In this document: one piece after another, positions 1-6,938 of the stretch | Numbering within the stretch: the stretch's first letter is position 1 | Layout: every line of letters starts with the position of its first letter | Assembly: GCA_945621435.1 (NCBI GenBank) | Contig: CALZBR010000027.1 | Span: 1-34,629 of the forward strand | Direction: 5' to 3' | From: an uncultured Lachnospiraceae bacterium | Lineage (GTDB): Bacteria > Bacillota > Clostridia > Lachnospirales > Lachnospiraceae | Length of the DNA stretch: 34,629 bases | Made by a program: the position numbers and the translations under genes | The notes under the pieces: generated by a model | Told to the model about the DNA's origin: nothing | The model's input: the letters and a program-made list of their open reading frames with translations, nothing else | Database searches by the model: none

Positions 1-225
1 CCATGAAATAGCCCGCCAGGGCTATGAATGGAGCATGGCTTGTAATATTGTGGGCTTTTATTGGACGCCAGCCGTCCATGAAATAGCCCGTCAGGGCTAT
101 GAATGGGGCATGGCTTGTAATATTGTGGGCCTTTATTGGGTGCCAGCCGTCCATGAAATAGCCCGCCAGGGCTATGAATGGAGCATGGCTTGTAATATTG
201 TGGGCATTTATACGGCGCCAGCCCG
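1..225. repeat. 75-bp tandem repeat, three copies
   Basis: Copies lie at 1-75, 76-150 and 151-225. Copies 1 and 2 differ at only a few positions; copy 3 diverges near its end. Each copy holds the dyad TAGCCC-N4-GGGCTA (first at 10-25). The C/T difference between copies falls in the loop and the stem is kept. More copies probably lie upstream of the window. Confidence 0.9.
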
Positions 226-238
226 ACTTATATATTAG
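1..238 (+). CDS. Partial repeat protein made of 25-residue units
   Basis: The frame is open from the window edge (codons begin at base 2) to TAG at 236-238, so only the C-terminal end is seen and the ATG at 35 need not be the start. The product is nearly three copies of a 25-residue unit built around MACNIVG, PAVHEIARQ and GYEW, the last copy diverging into a short tail (APARLIY). I do not recognise a family. The unit length of 75 bp keeps the frame in every copy. One minus-strand frame is also open through all copies, and each copy carries a small stem-loop, so this may be a noncoding minisatellite rather than a gene. Its end overlaps the 3' end of the convergent repressor gene by 11 bases. 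Confidence 0.35.
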   Translation, partial: HEIARQGYEWSMACNIVGFYWTPAVHEIARQGYEWGMACNIVGLYWVPAVHEIARQGYEWSMACNIVGIYTAPARLIY

Positions 239-596
239 GTACTTTATTCTTGATTGCTTCAAAGCTTTCCCTGCTTAGGGCGTGTTCTATTCGGCATGCG
301 TCTTTGCTTGCGGTTGTCTCATCAACACCGAGACTGATTAACCATTTGGTAAACCATTCATGTCTCTCATAGATGGCTGCAGCAATGTCTTTTCCTCTCT
401 CTGTTAAATAAATATATCCATGATGCTCAACAGTGATATATTCCTTTTCGCGAAGATTTTTTAAGGCAGTACTGACACTGGATTTTCTGTATCCAAGTTC
501 AGAAACGATGTCCACAGCCCGAACGACGGGGAGTCTTTTGCTTAGTATCAGGATTGTTTCCAGATAATCCTCTGCTGATTCATTGGTCGAACTCAT
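228..596 (-). CDS. DtxR/MntR-family metal-dependent repressor
   Basis: This 122-residue protein matches the short MntR-like form of the family, without the SH3-like third domain. An N-terminal winged helix (about residues 5-65) is followed by the dimerisation and metal-binding helices (about 70-120). Candidate metal ligands by alignment to family motifs are Asp10, Glu13, His79, Cys101, Glu104 and His105. The Cys in the motif ACRIEH resembles the DtxR/IdeR iron site, while Asp10 resembles MntR, so the metal is not obvious. The start ATG (594-596) is preceded on the minus strand by an AAGGAGA site. The gene is divergent from feoA, and palindromes beside feoA suggest it represses iron uptake when metal-loaded. 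It most likely senses Fe2+, possibly Mn2+. Confidence 0.88.
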   Translation of the reverse strand: MSSTNESAEDYLETILILSKRLPVVRAVDIVSELGYRKSSVSTALKNLREKEYITVEHHGYIYLTERGKDIAAAIYERHEWFTKWLISLGVDETTASKDACRIEHALSRESFEAIKNKVPNI

Positions 597-632
597 TTTA
601 TGTCTCCTTTGATGTCAGATTCTAATGTTCTC

Positions 633-641
633 ATTATATCA
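633..641 (-). promoter_or_regulatory. Extended -10 promoter of the repressor gene
   Basis: Read on the minus strand this is TGATATAAT, an extended -10 with a perfect TATAAT, about 37 bases before the start codon. No good -35 is seen at 17 bp, as is common for extended -10 promoters. Confidence 0.5.
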
Positions 642-671
642 CGTTTGTGACTGATTAAAAAGAAAAAGTTA

Positions 672-700
672 TTGACAACTAACCAGAGTTCGTATATTAT
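672..700 (+). promoter_or_regulatory. Sigma-A-type promoter of feoA
   Basis: A perfect -35 TTGACA (672-677), 17-bp spacer and -10 TATTAT (695-700) lie 84 bases before feoA. The half-site-like AACTAA at 677-682 touches the -35, which fits repression. Confidence 0.8.
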
Positions 701-710
701 GATTCTGAAG

Positions 711-728
711 TTAGTCTAATAGAACTAA
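711..728. promoter_or_regulatory. Putative operator for the DtxR-type repressor
   Basis: TTAGT-N8-ACTAA is an imperfect 18-bp palindrome (12 of 18 positions symmetric) just downstream of the feoA -10, over the expected transcription start. Its TTAG...CTAA arms resemble the DtxR-family operator pattern. Assigning it to the adjacent repressor is inference. Confidence 0.55.
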
Positions 729-783
729 AGATAGCGTTAGCAAACTATATGTAGCTCAATCGAACAAAGAAAGGAGAATTGTT

Positions 784-996
784 ATGACTTTGGCGGAAGC
801 AGAATCCGGAAATGAATATTTGGTGAAAGAAATACAAAGTGAAGATGACGAATTATCTAAATTTCTATTTTCCCTTGGCTGTTATGCCGGTGAAACGATT
901 ACAATTATTTCACGCAAAAAGAATCATCTGATACTATTGATTCATGATGCAAGATATAATGTGGATATGGATCTGGCGAGAACCATAATTGTGTAA
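784..996 (+). CDS. feoA: Ferrous iron transport protein A
   Basis: FeoA is a small cytoplasmic SH3-like protein that supports FeoB-mediated Fe2+ uptake. The 70-residue product has the usual FeoA size and layout: an N-terminal TLAEAESG segment, a central LGCYAGETITIISRK stretch matching the family's conserved G-hydrophobic pattern, and a C-terminal LARTIIV strand. AAAGGAGAA sits just before the ATG. It is the first gene after the iron-regulated promoter, and feoB follows after a 137-bp gap that holds a hairpin and a short tandem duplication. Confidence 0.88.
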   Translation: MTLAEAESGNEYLVKEIQSEDDELSKFLFSLGCYAGETITIISRKKNHLILLIHDARYNVDMDLARTIIV

Positions 997-998
997 TG

Positions 999-1026
999 AA
1001 CATTCCTAAGGGAATGTTATTATTTT
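999..1026 (+). terminator. Hairpin between feoA and feoB
   Basis: AACATTCC (999-1006) pairs perfectly with GGAATGTT (1011-1018) across a TAAG loop, and ATTATTTT follows. This could be a weak terminator or attenuator that lowers feoB relative to feoA, or an mRNA processing/stability element. Confidence 0.5.
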
Positions 1027-1034
1027 GAATGAAA

Positions 1035-1050
1035 GTTAGAGGAAACTAAC
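1035..1050. promoter_or_regulatory. Second TTAG...CTAA palindrome before feoB
   Basis: GTTAG-N6-CTAAC is a perfect 5-bp-arm dyad resembling the feoA operator but with shorter spacing. A weak promoter match overlaps it (TTGAAT 1025-1030, 16-bp spacer, TAACAT 1047-1052), so it may be a second repressor site. Confidence 0.3.
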
Positions 1051-1077
1051 ATAAGAAAGCTTAAACGTACTTACGCG

Positions 1078-1123
1078 CAAAATCATAAATCAGTAAAAGA
1101 CAAAATCATAGATCAGTAAAAGG
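1078..1123. repeat. 23-bp tandem duplication ending in the feoB SD
   Basis: Two adjacent 23-bp copies (1078-1100 and 1101-1123) differ at two positions. The end of the second copy forms the start of the AAAAGGAGG ribosome-binding site used by feoB. Confidence 0.8.
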
Positions 1124-1133
1124 AGGATGAGAG

Positions 1134-3137
1134 ATGAGATTAGCATTAACAGGTAATCCCAATAGCGGAAAAACAACCATGTACAACGCATTAACGGGGA
1201 GAAATGAGAAAACCGGAAACTGGGCAGGGGTAACTGTTGACAAAAAGGAGTATACCGTTAAGCAAACCTATTATACCGGTGAAGAAAAGTTGATAGCAGT
1301 TGATCTTCCCGGTGCCTATTCCATGTCACCCTTTTCATCAGAGGAAAGTATTACCGGCGCTTATGTGAAAAAGGAGCATCCCGATGTCATTATTAATATC
1401 GTGGATGCAACCGGCTTGAGCCGCAGCCTGTTCTTTACGACACAGCTGCTTGAATTGGGAATACCGGTTGTGATTGCACTGAATAAAAGCGACAGGAGCA
1501 AGAAGAAGGGAGATGCCATAGATGAGGTATTGCTTTCGGAGGCGCTGGGATGTCCGGTAATCAAGACAGTATCCACATCGGACAAAGGTCTCAAGGATGT
1601 CATTGAGGCGGCTGTACAGGTTGCCGGTAAAGGACAGAAAGCTGTATATACTCAGGGTGCTGTTGATTTGCATGACAAAAATGATGTGGAGAAAGCAGAC
1701 AGGGAACGTTTTGAATTTGTAAAGAGTGTTGTCAAAAAGGTTGAAAATAAAAAGGCTTCGGCTAAGGTCAGGAATGCACAGGATATGTTGGATGAAAAGC
1801 TGACACATCCGGTATTGGGGCTCATGGTATTTGCTGTGATCATGTTTGGTGTGTTTTATGTTTCTCAGGCGGAAAGTCCCATTGGAATCGGCAAATTCCT
1901 GGAGGGAATCCTGACCGGGTGGATAGAACGCTTTCAGGGATGGGCAGGTGAGATGCTTCAAGGTGCGAATCCTCTCCTATATGCTGTTTTTGTTGAAGGA
2001 ATCATTGGCGGTGTAGGTGCTGTTGTGGGATTTCTTCCGCTTGTTATGGTCATGTATTTTCTGATTGCGTTACTGGAGGACTGTGGATACATGGCACGTG
2101 CAACGGTTGTTCTTGATCCGATATTTAAGCGGGTCGGATTGTCGGGAAAATCCGTGATTCCCATGATTATTGGTACAGGCTGCGGAATCCCCGCCATTAT
2201 GTCCTGCCGTACCATTCGTAATGAACGGGAGAGGAGGACAACAGCCATGCTTGCAACATTTATGCCATGCGGTGCAAAGCTTCCTGTTATCGCCCTGTTT
2301 GCCGGTGCGTTTTTCCCGGATGCAGCCTGGGTTGGTCCGCTGATGTATTTTGTTGGTATTATCCTGATCCTGCTGGGTGCATTTCTGGTAAAAACAATGA
2401 CAGGAATGAAATACAGAAAATCATTTTTCATCATGGAACTGCCGGAATACAAGGTTCCGAGCTTAAAGCTTGCTGTAGTTTCCATGCTTGAGCGAGGAAG
2501 GGCTTATATCATCAAGGCAGGAACCGTTATTCTTTTGTGCAATACTGTGGTGCAGATTATGCAGTCATTTGACACTCATTTTCAACCGGTGGAAGAAGGA
2601 ATGGAGGGTACTTCTATCCTGGCTGCAATCGCAGCGCCATTTTCATATATGTTGATTCCGATTGTTGGGTTTGCCGCGTGGCAGCTTGCTGCTGCGGTAA
2701 TCGCCGGCTTTATTGCCAAGGAAAATGTGGTTGGCACCATTGCGACGGTGTATGCACTTAACAATTTTATTGATACGGAAGAGCTGGAGCTTATCAGCGG
2801 AGGGGGAACGGTTGCAGCTGTTATGGGACTTACAAAGGCTGCAGCACTGGCATATCTCATGTTCAATCTGTTTACTCCGCCTTGTTTTGCGGCAATAGGA
2901 GCGCTGAATGCTGAATTGCAGAGTAAGAGATGGCTCATCGGAGCAATCCTGCTTCAGTTAGCGGTAGGTTTTACGGTAGGATTCTTGGTATTCCAGACAG
3001 GAACGCTTATCACAACCGGACAGGTAGGCGCCGGCTTCCCCGGTGGTTTGACAGTAGTGCTTATTTTTGCCGGTACGGTCGCAGGAATCGCTGTCAGAAA
3101 CAGGAAAAAATTCACAGCAGAATATCAGTTGGCTTAG
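1134..3137 (+). CDS. feoB: Ferrous iron transport protein B
   Basis: FeoB is the inner-membrane Fe2+ transporter with a fused G-protein domain. The N-terminal G domain shows G1 at 7-14 (GNPNSGKT), G3 DLPG at 57-60 and G4 NKSD at 117-120. A helical linker follows, then a membrane domain from about residue 225 with multiple hydrophobic segments and the conserved GYMARA and GCGIPAI stretches of the Gate region. At 667 residues it is slightly shorter than the E. coli protein but usual for clostridia. AAAGGAGG at 1118-1125 lies before the ATG. It follows feoA and precedes the FeoB-associated Cys-rich protein, so the three probably form one operon under metal control. Confidence 0.96.
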   Translation: MRLALTGNPNSGKTTMYNALTGRNEKTGNWAGVTVDKKEYTVKQTYYTGEEKLIAVDLPGAYSMSPFSSEESITGAYVKKEHPDVIINIVDATGLSRSLFFTTQLLELGIPVVIALNKSDRSKKKGDAIDEVLLSEALGCPVIKTVSTSDKGLKDVIEAAVQVAGKGQKAVYTQGAVDLHDKNDVEKADRERFEFVKSVVKKVENKKASAKVRNAQDMLDEKLTHPVLGLMVFAVIMFGVFYVSQAESPIGIGKFLEGILTGWIERFQGWAGEMLQGANPLLYAVFVEGIIGGVGAVVGFLPLVMVMYFLIALLEDCGYMARATVVLDPIFKRVGLSGKSVIPMIIGTGCGIPAIMSCRTIRNERERRTTAMLATFMPCGAKLPVIALFAGAFFPDAAWVGPLMYFVGIILILLGAFLVKTMTGMKYRKSFFIMELPEYKVPSLKLAVVSMLERGRAYIIKAGTVILLCNTVVQIMQSFDTHFQPVEEGMEGTSILAAIAAPFSYMLIPIVGFAAWQLAAAVIAGFIAKENVVGTIATVYALNNFIDTEELELISGGGTVAAVMGLTKAAALAYLMFNLFTPPCFAAIGALNAELQSKRWLIGAILLQLAVGFTVGFLVFQTGTLITTGQVGAGFPGGLTVVLIFAGTVAGIAVRNRKKFTAEYQLA

Positions 3138-3149
3138 GGAGGAATTCTT

Positions 3150-3296
3150 ATGGAAAATGTTATCATTGTGTTACTTCTTGCTGTTTTGCTTGTGGGAGCG
3201 GGTCGATATATTTATCGGAGTAAAAAAGCAGGCGGGAAGTGCATAGGATGTCCATGTGCAAAGTCATGCCGGGGTGGATGCGGAAACAAAAAGTGA
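3150..3296 (+). CDS. FeoB-associated Cys-rich membrane protein
   Basis: This 48-residue protein starts 12 bases after feoB with GGGAGGAA upstream of the ATG. It has one N-terminal transmembrane helix (about residues 4-18), a short basic segment, and a Cys-rich tail with five cysteines in the pattern CxxCxC...C...C (residues 31-44). That layout fits the small FeoB-associated Cys-rich proteins found after feoB in clostridia. The cysteines could handle Fe2+ or stabilise FeoB, but the function is not established from sequence. The gene is followed by a terminator. Confidence 0.85.
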   Translation: MENVIIVLLLAVLLVGAGRYIYRSKKAGGKCIGCPCAKSCRGGCGNKK

Positions 3297-3310
3297 TGGG
3301 GATGATTCCC

Positions 3311-3364
3311 GGGAGGGGGCTATCGGAAGGAGGTATCAAAGCCCCGTCCCTTGTGTTTTTGTCT
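3311..3364 (+). terminator. Terminator of the feo operon
   Basis: The arm 3311-3321 pairs with 3340-3350 (AGCCCCGTCCC) over 11 positions with one mismatch and an 18-nt loop. A T-rich run follows at 3351-3364. Confidence 0.65.
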
Positions 3365-3379
3365 GTCATCTGATATAAT
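3351..3379 (+). promoter_or_regulatory. Promoter of the HD-GYP gene
   Basis: TTGTGT (3351-3356), a 17-bp spacer and perfect TATAAT (3374-3379) preceded by TG (extended -10). It overlaps the T-tract of the feo terminator and lies 87 bases before the chosen start. Confidence 0.6.
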
Positions 3380-3465
3380 GAGTGCAATAAATATTTATTT
3401 TCAAATTGTTTGTGCCAATGGACACCGGTCGTGACAAAAGCCCCGTCCCTACAAAGGAGAAAAAT

Positions 3466-5157
3466 ATGGCATCAACTTTCTATTTGATTGTATTTATTGC
3501 ATCATTGGTTATGACAATGCGTTTTACATTGAGAAATAAGAAGGCAAACTCCGTTTTTATCGTGTTTGCCATGTTGGTTGTTCTGAATAACCTGGGAAGA
3601 TATCTGATATCGGTGGCAGGGACAACGGAGATGGCAATCTGGGCGAATAAGCTCATGTATGTGGGCGGCTGTTTTGTCCCTATGCTGCTGTTGTTTACGC
3701 TTGCTGATTTATGTAAAATAAAGATATCCGGACTTCTGAAGTTCTTCATGCTGCTGTTTCCTGCCGTGGTGATGGCTTTTGTTCTCACCATAGGCCACAG
3801 CGACATCTATTACAGGGAAGTGGAGCTTGTGATAGCAGAGGGGGGCAATTATCTGAAAAAGACCTATGGTCCTGCACACAGCCTGTATCCGGTTATGATG
3901 CTGGTGTCCGCGTCAGCTTTGCTTTTCTTTATCATTTATGCAATTCGTCACAGAAAGAGTACCTCCTTCAAGAACATTATCTGGATCAGTGTGCTGGGGG
4001 GCGGTACCATACTGACCTACATTTTTGAACGGCTGGTGGATACCAAGGTTGATCTGCTGTCGGTATGCTATCTGATCAGTGTTACCATGGCGACAAGTTT
4101 TTTTGAACGTATTAACATGTTTGATATGTCGGTCAATATATCCAACGCTGTAGAAAGAATGCGGGAGTACGGTTATGTGACCTTTGATCTCAAGAAGCAT
4201 TTCATGAATGCCAATGCGCTTGCTTACGAGCTGTTTCCGGAGGTGAAGCAATGGAATGTGGAGGCGGATTTCCTGATTCCGGATCCGCAGTCCTTCGGGA
4301 ATACCGCCATGGAGCTGCTGGATTGGGCAGAACGGGGAGAAAAAGAGAAGAGGACAATTGAGACAGACGGGCGTTACTTAGAACTGTCCATCAGAGATAT
4401 TATTTACAACAAAAGGAAGGTAGGCTACCTTCTGGAAATCATAGACAGAACCAAGGAAAAGAGATATACGGCGGCTATCGAGCATTACAACGAGGATCTG
4501 AAGAGAGAGGTGTCGGAGAAGACCGCGGATATCATGTACATCAAGGATATGATGGTGCTGGGCATGGCGTCCATGGTGGAAAGCAGGGACAACAGCACCG
4601 GGGGTCACGTCAAGAGAACCAGTAAGGTAGTGGAGGTCTTTGCAAAACAGCTGATGCAGCATGGGGATGAGCTTGGCGTTTCGGAGAGATTATTACAGCA
4701 GGTAGTGAAGGCGGCTCCCATGCATGATCTGGGGAAGATTACGGTCAGTGACAGCATCTTGAAAAAACAGGGAAAATACACCGAAGAGGAATATTCGGAA
4801 ATGAAGAAGCATGCGGCTGAGGGCGGCAGGATTGTTGACAGTATTCTGAGCGGTGTGGAGGAAGAGGACTTTGTGGAGATCGCCAAAAATGTGGCCTATT
4901 ATCATCACGAAAAGTGGGATGGTAAGGGGTATCCCAACGGTCTGGCAGGGCAGGAGATTCCCTTGGAGGCAAGGATCATGGCGCTGGCAGATGTATTTGA
5001 TGCCTTGGTCAGCAAGAGATGTTATAAAGAAGCTTTTTCTTTTGAAAAGGCCTTTTCTATCATTGAAGAATCCCTTGGATCTCACTTTGATCCTGAGCTT
5101 GGAAGGATATTTATAGAGTGCAGACCGGAGCTTGAAGCAATGTATAGTTATTCGTAA
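3466..5157 (+). CDS. 7TM-PAS-like HD-GYP cyclic-di-GMP phosphodiesterase
   Basis: A 563-residue membrane signalling protein. Residues 1 to about 215 contain about seven hydrophobic helices like the N-terminal 7TM sensor of some histidine kinases. A PAS-like segment follows (about 225-330), then a short coiled stretch and an HD-GYP domain (about 365-555). The HD-GYP signature is complete: His420-Asp421 in MHDLGK, a tandem His pair before KWDGKGYP, and Gly488-Tyr489-Pro490. HD-GYP domains typically hydrolyse c-di-GMP, so this probably links an external or membrane signal to c-di-GMP levels. I chose the ATG at 3466 because AAAGGAG lies 7 bases upstream; the frame stays open back to 3406 without a ribosome-binding site. 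It has its own promoter and no linked GGDEF gene. Confidence 0.88.
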   Translation: MASTFYLIVFIASLVMTMRFTLRNKKANSVFIVFAMLVVLNNLGRYLISVAGTTEMAIWANKLMYVGGCFVPMLLLFTLADLCKIKISGLLKFFMLLFPAVVMAFVLTIGHSDIYYREVELVIAEGGNYLKKTYGPAHSLYPVMMLVSASALLFFIIYAIRHRKSTSFKNIIWISVLGGGTILTYIFERLVDTKVDLLSVCYLISVTMATSFFERINMFDMSVNISNAVERMREYGYVTFDLKKHFMNANALAYELFPEVKQWNVEADFLIPDPQSFGNTAMELLDWAERGEKEKRTIETDGRYLELSIRDIIYNKRKVGYLLEIIDRTKEKRYTAAIEHYNEDLKREVSEKTADIMYIKDMMVLGMASMVESRDNSTGGHVKRTSKVVEVFAKQLMQHGDELGVSERLLQQVVKAAPMHDLGKITVSDSILKKQGKYTEEEYSEMKKHAAEGGRIVDSILSGVEEEDFVEIAKNVAYYHHEKWDGKGYPNGLAGQEIPLEARIMALADVFDALVSKRCYKEAFSFEKAFSIIEESLGSHFDPELGRIFIECRPELEAMYSYS

Positions 5158-5174
5158 TCAGGGTGGAAGAAGCT

Positions 5175-6074
5175 ATGAAGATTTTGGTGCTTGGGGGAAC
5201 CTATTTTCTGGGCAGGACATTTGTGGAGATGGCAGCCGGGACACATCAGCTCACATTGCTGAATCGCGGCAACAATCCTCTTTCCCTGCCGGGTGTCACA
5301 GAGTATCATATGGACCGCCATGACGGGGAGAGTCTGGGAAGGCTGAATGGCATGGAGTTTGATTGTGTGGTGGATTTTTGCGCCTATGAAAAGGGAGATA
5401 TCACGAATCTCCTGGAAAAGAGCGGGATTTCCACCGGGCAGTATCTTTTTGTCAGCACCTGTGATGTGTATCGCAGAGAACCGGAGATACTGATCAAAGA
5501 GGATGCCCCTTTGGAGGACAGACAGTTTCCGGGACCGGAGGGAGCTTATATTGCGGGGAAGGCAGCTCTGGAGCAGGAACTGCGGGAAGCAGGAATCAGA
5601 TTCGGTTTTCCGGTTACCTCCGTGCGTCCTGCATTTATTTACGGACCGGGCAATTATGCGCCCAGAGAATCCATTTATTTCAGATGGATTCAACAGGCAG
5701 GACAGATTTTACATCCCACAGATGCGACGGGGAGCTTCCAGATGGTCTACGTAAAGGATGTGGCAGGAGCGCTTTTGTTGTGCCTCGGCAATCCCGAAGC
5801 ATATGACAGGGCGTTCAACCTGTGTGCATCGGAGAGACTGAGCTATGAGCGATTTTACGAAGTGCTGACGGAGGCGGTGGATACGCCCTTTGAGCGGGTA
5901 GATATTACGGTAGAGACGGTACTTGAGAAACAGATACCTCTGCCGTTCCCGTTGTACAAGGAAGAGTCTCTGTGGTATGACGGCAGTGCTGTGGAAGAAT
6001 TGGGACTGAAGTACACTGACCTGAATGAGGGGATGCGGGAGACCTACGCTGCTTTTCTCAGGCAAGGGACTTAA
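5175..6074 (+). CDS. NAD-dependent epimerase/dehydratase (extended SDR)
   Basis: This 299-residue protein begins with a Rossmann beta strand and a glycine-rich loop, MKILVLGGTYFLGR, typical of extended short-chain dehydrogenases. The catalytic YxxxK is present as YIAGK (about residues 124-128), preceded by the STCDVY strand, and a C-terminal substrate domain follows. It resembles the atypical extended SDRs annotated as NAD-dependent epimerases or nucleotide-sugar reductases; the substrate cannot be told. The ATG at 5175 has GGTGGA about 7 bases upstream; an in-frame GTG at 5163 is the alternative. It lies 17 bases after the HD-GYP gene and may be cotranscribed with it. Confidence 0.82.
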   Translation: MKILVLGGTYFLGRTFVEMAAGTHQLTLLNRGNNPLSLPGVTEYHMDRHDGESLGRLNGMEFDCVVDFCAYEKGDITNLLEKSGISTGQYLFVSTCDVYRREPEILIKEDAPLEDRQFPGPEGAYIAGKAALEQELREAGIRFGFPVTSVRPAFIYGPGNYAPRESIYFRWIQQAGQILHPTDATGSFQMVYVKDVAGALLLCLGNPEAYDRAFNLCASERLSYERFYEVLTEAVDTPFERVDITVETVLEKQIPLPFPLYKEESLWYDGSAVEELGLKYTDLNEGMRETYAAFLRQGT

Positions 6075-6112
6075 AGGGCCGCTTAAATGACATAAATCGG
6101 AGGAAGGACAAG

Positions 6113-6922
6113 ATGGATCTCAATCAAATGTTACAGGAGCTGGATGAACTCTTTCGCACCGGTCAGATAGACAAGGTGGAAGACTTCCTGATTGGCAAAT
6201 ATGAGCAGGCAGAGGAGGAACGGGACTTCGGCGCAAGACTTTGTATTCTGAACGAGTTGATCGGTTTCTATCGGGATCTGACAAAGCACGAGGAAGCGGC
6301 CCGGATGGCAGATTTGATTCTTGCCACCATCGGGGAAGCAGGGCTTAAGGATACCCTGGCAGAGGGTACCTCTCTGATGAACATAGCCAATACCTATCGT
6401 TTCCTGGGACGATACGAGGAATCGAAGCAGTGCTATGAAAGAGTGCAGGAGATCTACGAGAGACTACTGGAAAAAGGCGATATACGCTGGGCCGGACTTT
6501 ACAACAATATGAGTCTCCTCTACAATGCGATTGAGGATTATCAGGGGGCAGCGGACAGTCTGCAGAATGCATTGGAAATCGTAAAAGACAAAGGAGAAGA
6601 GAAAATTAAGCTTGCCGTTACCTACACCAATCTGGGTCAGGCTTACCTCCGGCTTCAGAAATGGAAGGAAGGGGAGGAAGCCCTTCTGGAAGCAGAGCGG
6701 ATTTTTACCGATACAAGTAAGAAGGATTGCCATTACTGCGGCTGTGCAAATGCGTTGGGTGCGCTTTATTACGGTCTGGGGCGATATGAAGAGTCCGTGC
6801 GGTACTACAAGGAAGCGTTGGAGAACCTGAAGGAAACCGTAGGAATCACGGAGAATTACCGGCTGGTGCAGGAGAATCTGCGCCAGGCTGAGGCGGCACT
6901 GGGGACAGAAAGAAAAAATTAA
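6113..6922 (+). CDS. Tetratricopeptide repeat protein
   Basis: The 269-residue product is wholly helical in appearance and carries several consecutive TPR motifs, for example around NIANTYRFLGRYEESKQCYE, NNMSLLYNAIEDYQGAADSL and YTNLGQAYLRLQKWKEGEEA, plus a C-terminal GALYYGLGRYEESVRYY repeat. It has no signal peptide, membrane helix or catalytic domain, so it is likely a cytoplasmic scaffold. GGAGGAAGG precedes the ATG. It sits between the epimerase and the flavodiiron gene with short gaps, which suggests one transcript. The CxxC-like pair in HYCGC (residues about 205-209) is a small oddity. Its partner is unknown. Confidence 0.85.
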   Translation: MDLNQMLQELDELFRTGQIDKVEDFLIGKYEQAEEERDFGARLCILNELIGFYRDLTKHEEAARMADLILATIGEAGLKDTLAEGTSLMNIANTYRFLGRYEESKQCYERVQEIYERLLEKGDIRWAGLYNNMSLLYNAIEDYQGAADSLQNALEIVKDKGEEKIKLAVTYTNLGQAYLRLQKWKEGEEALLEAERIFTDTSKKDCHYCGCANALGALYYGLGRYEESVRYYKEALENLKETVGITENYRLVQENLRQAEAALGTERKN

Positions 6923-6938
6923 GGTACGGAGGAGTAAG

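Noticed and set aside
1..225. CRISPR array
   Set aside because: The copies are contiguous 75-bp units without unique spacers and without cas genes.
1338..1961. 207-residue minus-strand frame inside feoB
   Set aside because: It is antisense to a confidently coding gene, has no family motif, and feoB explains the region fully.
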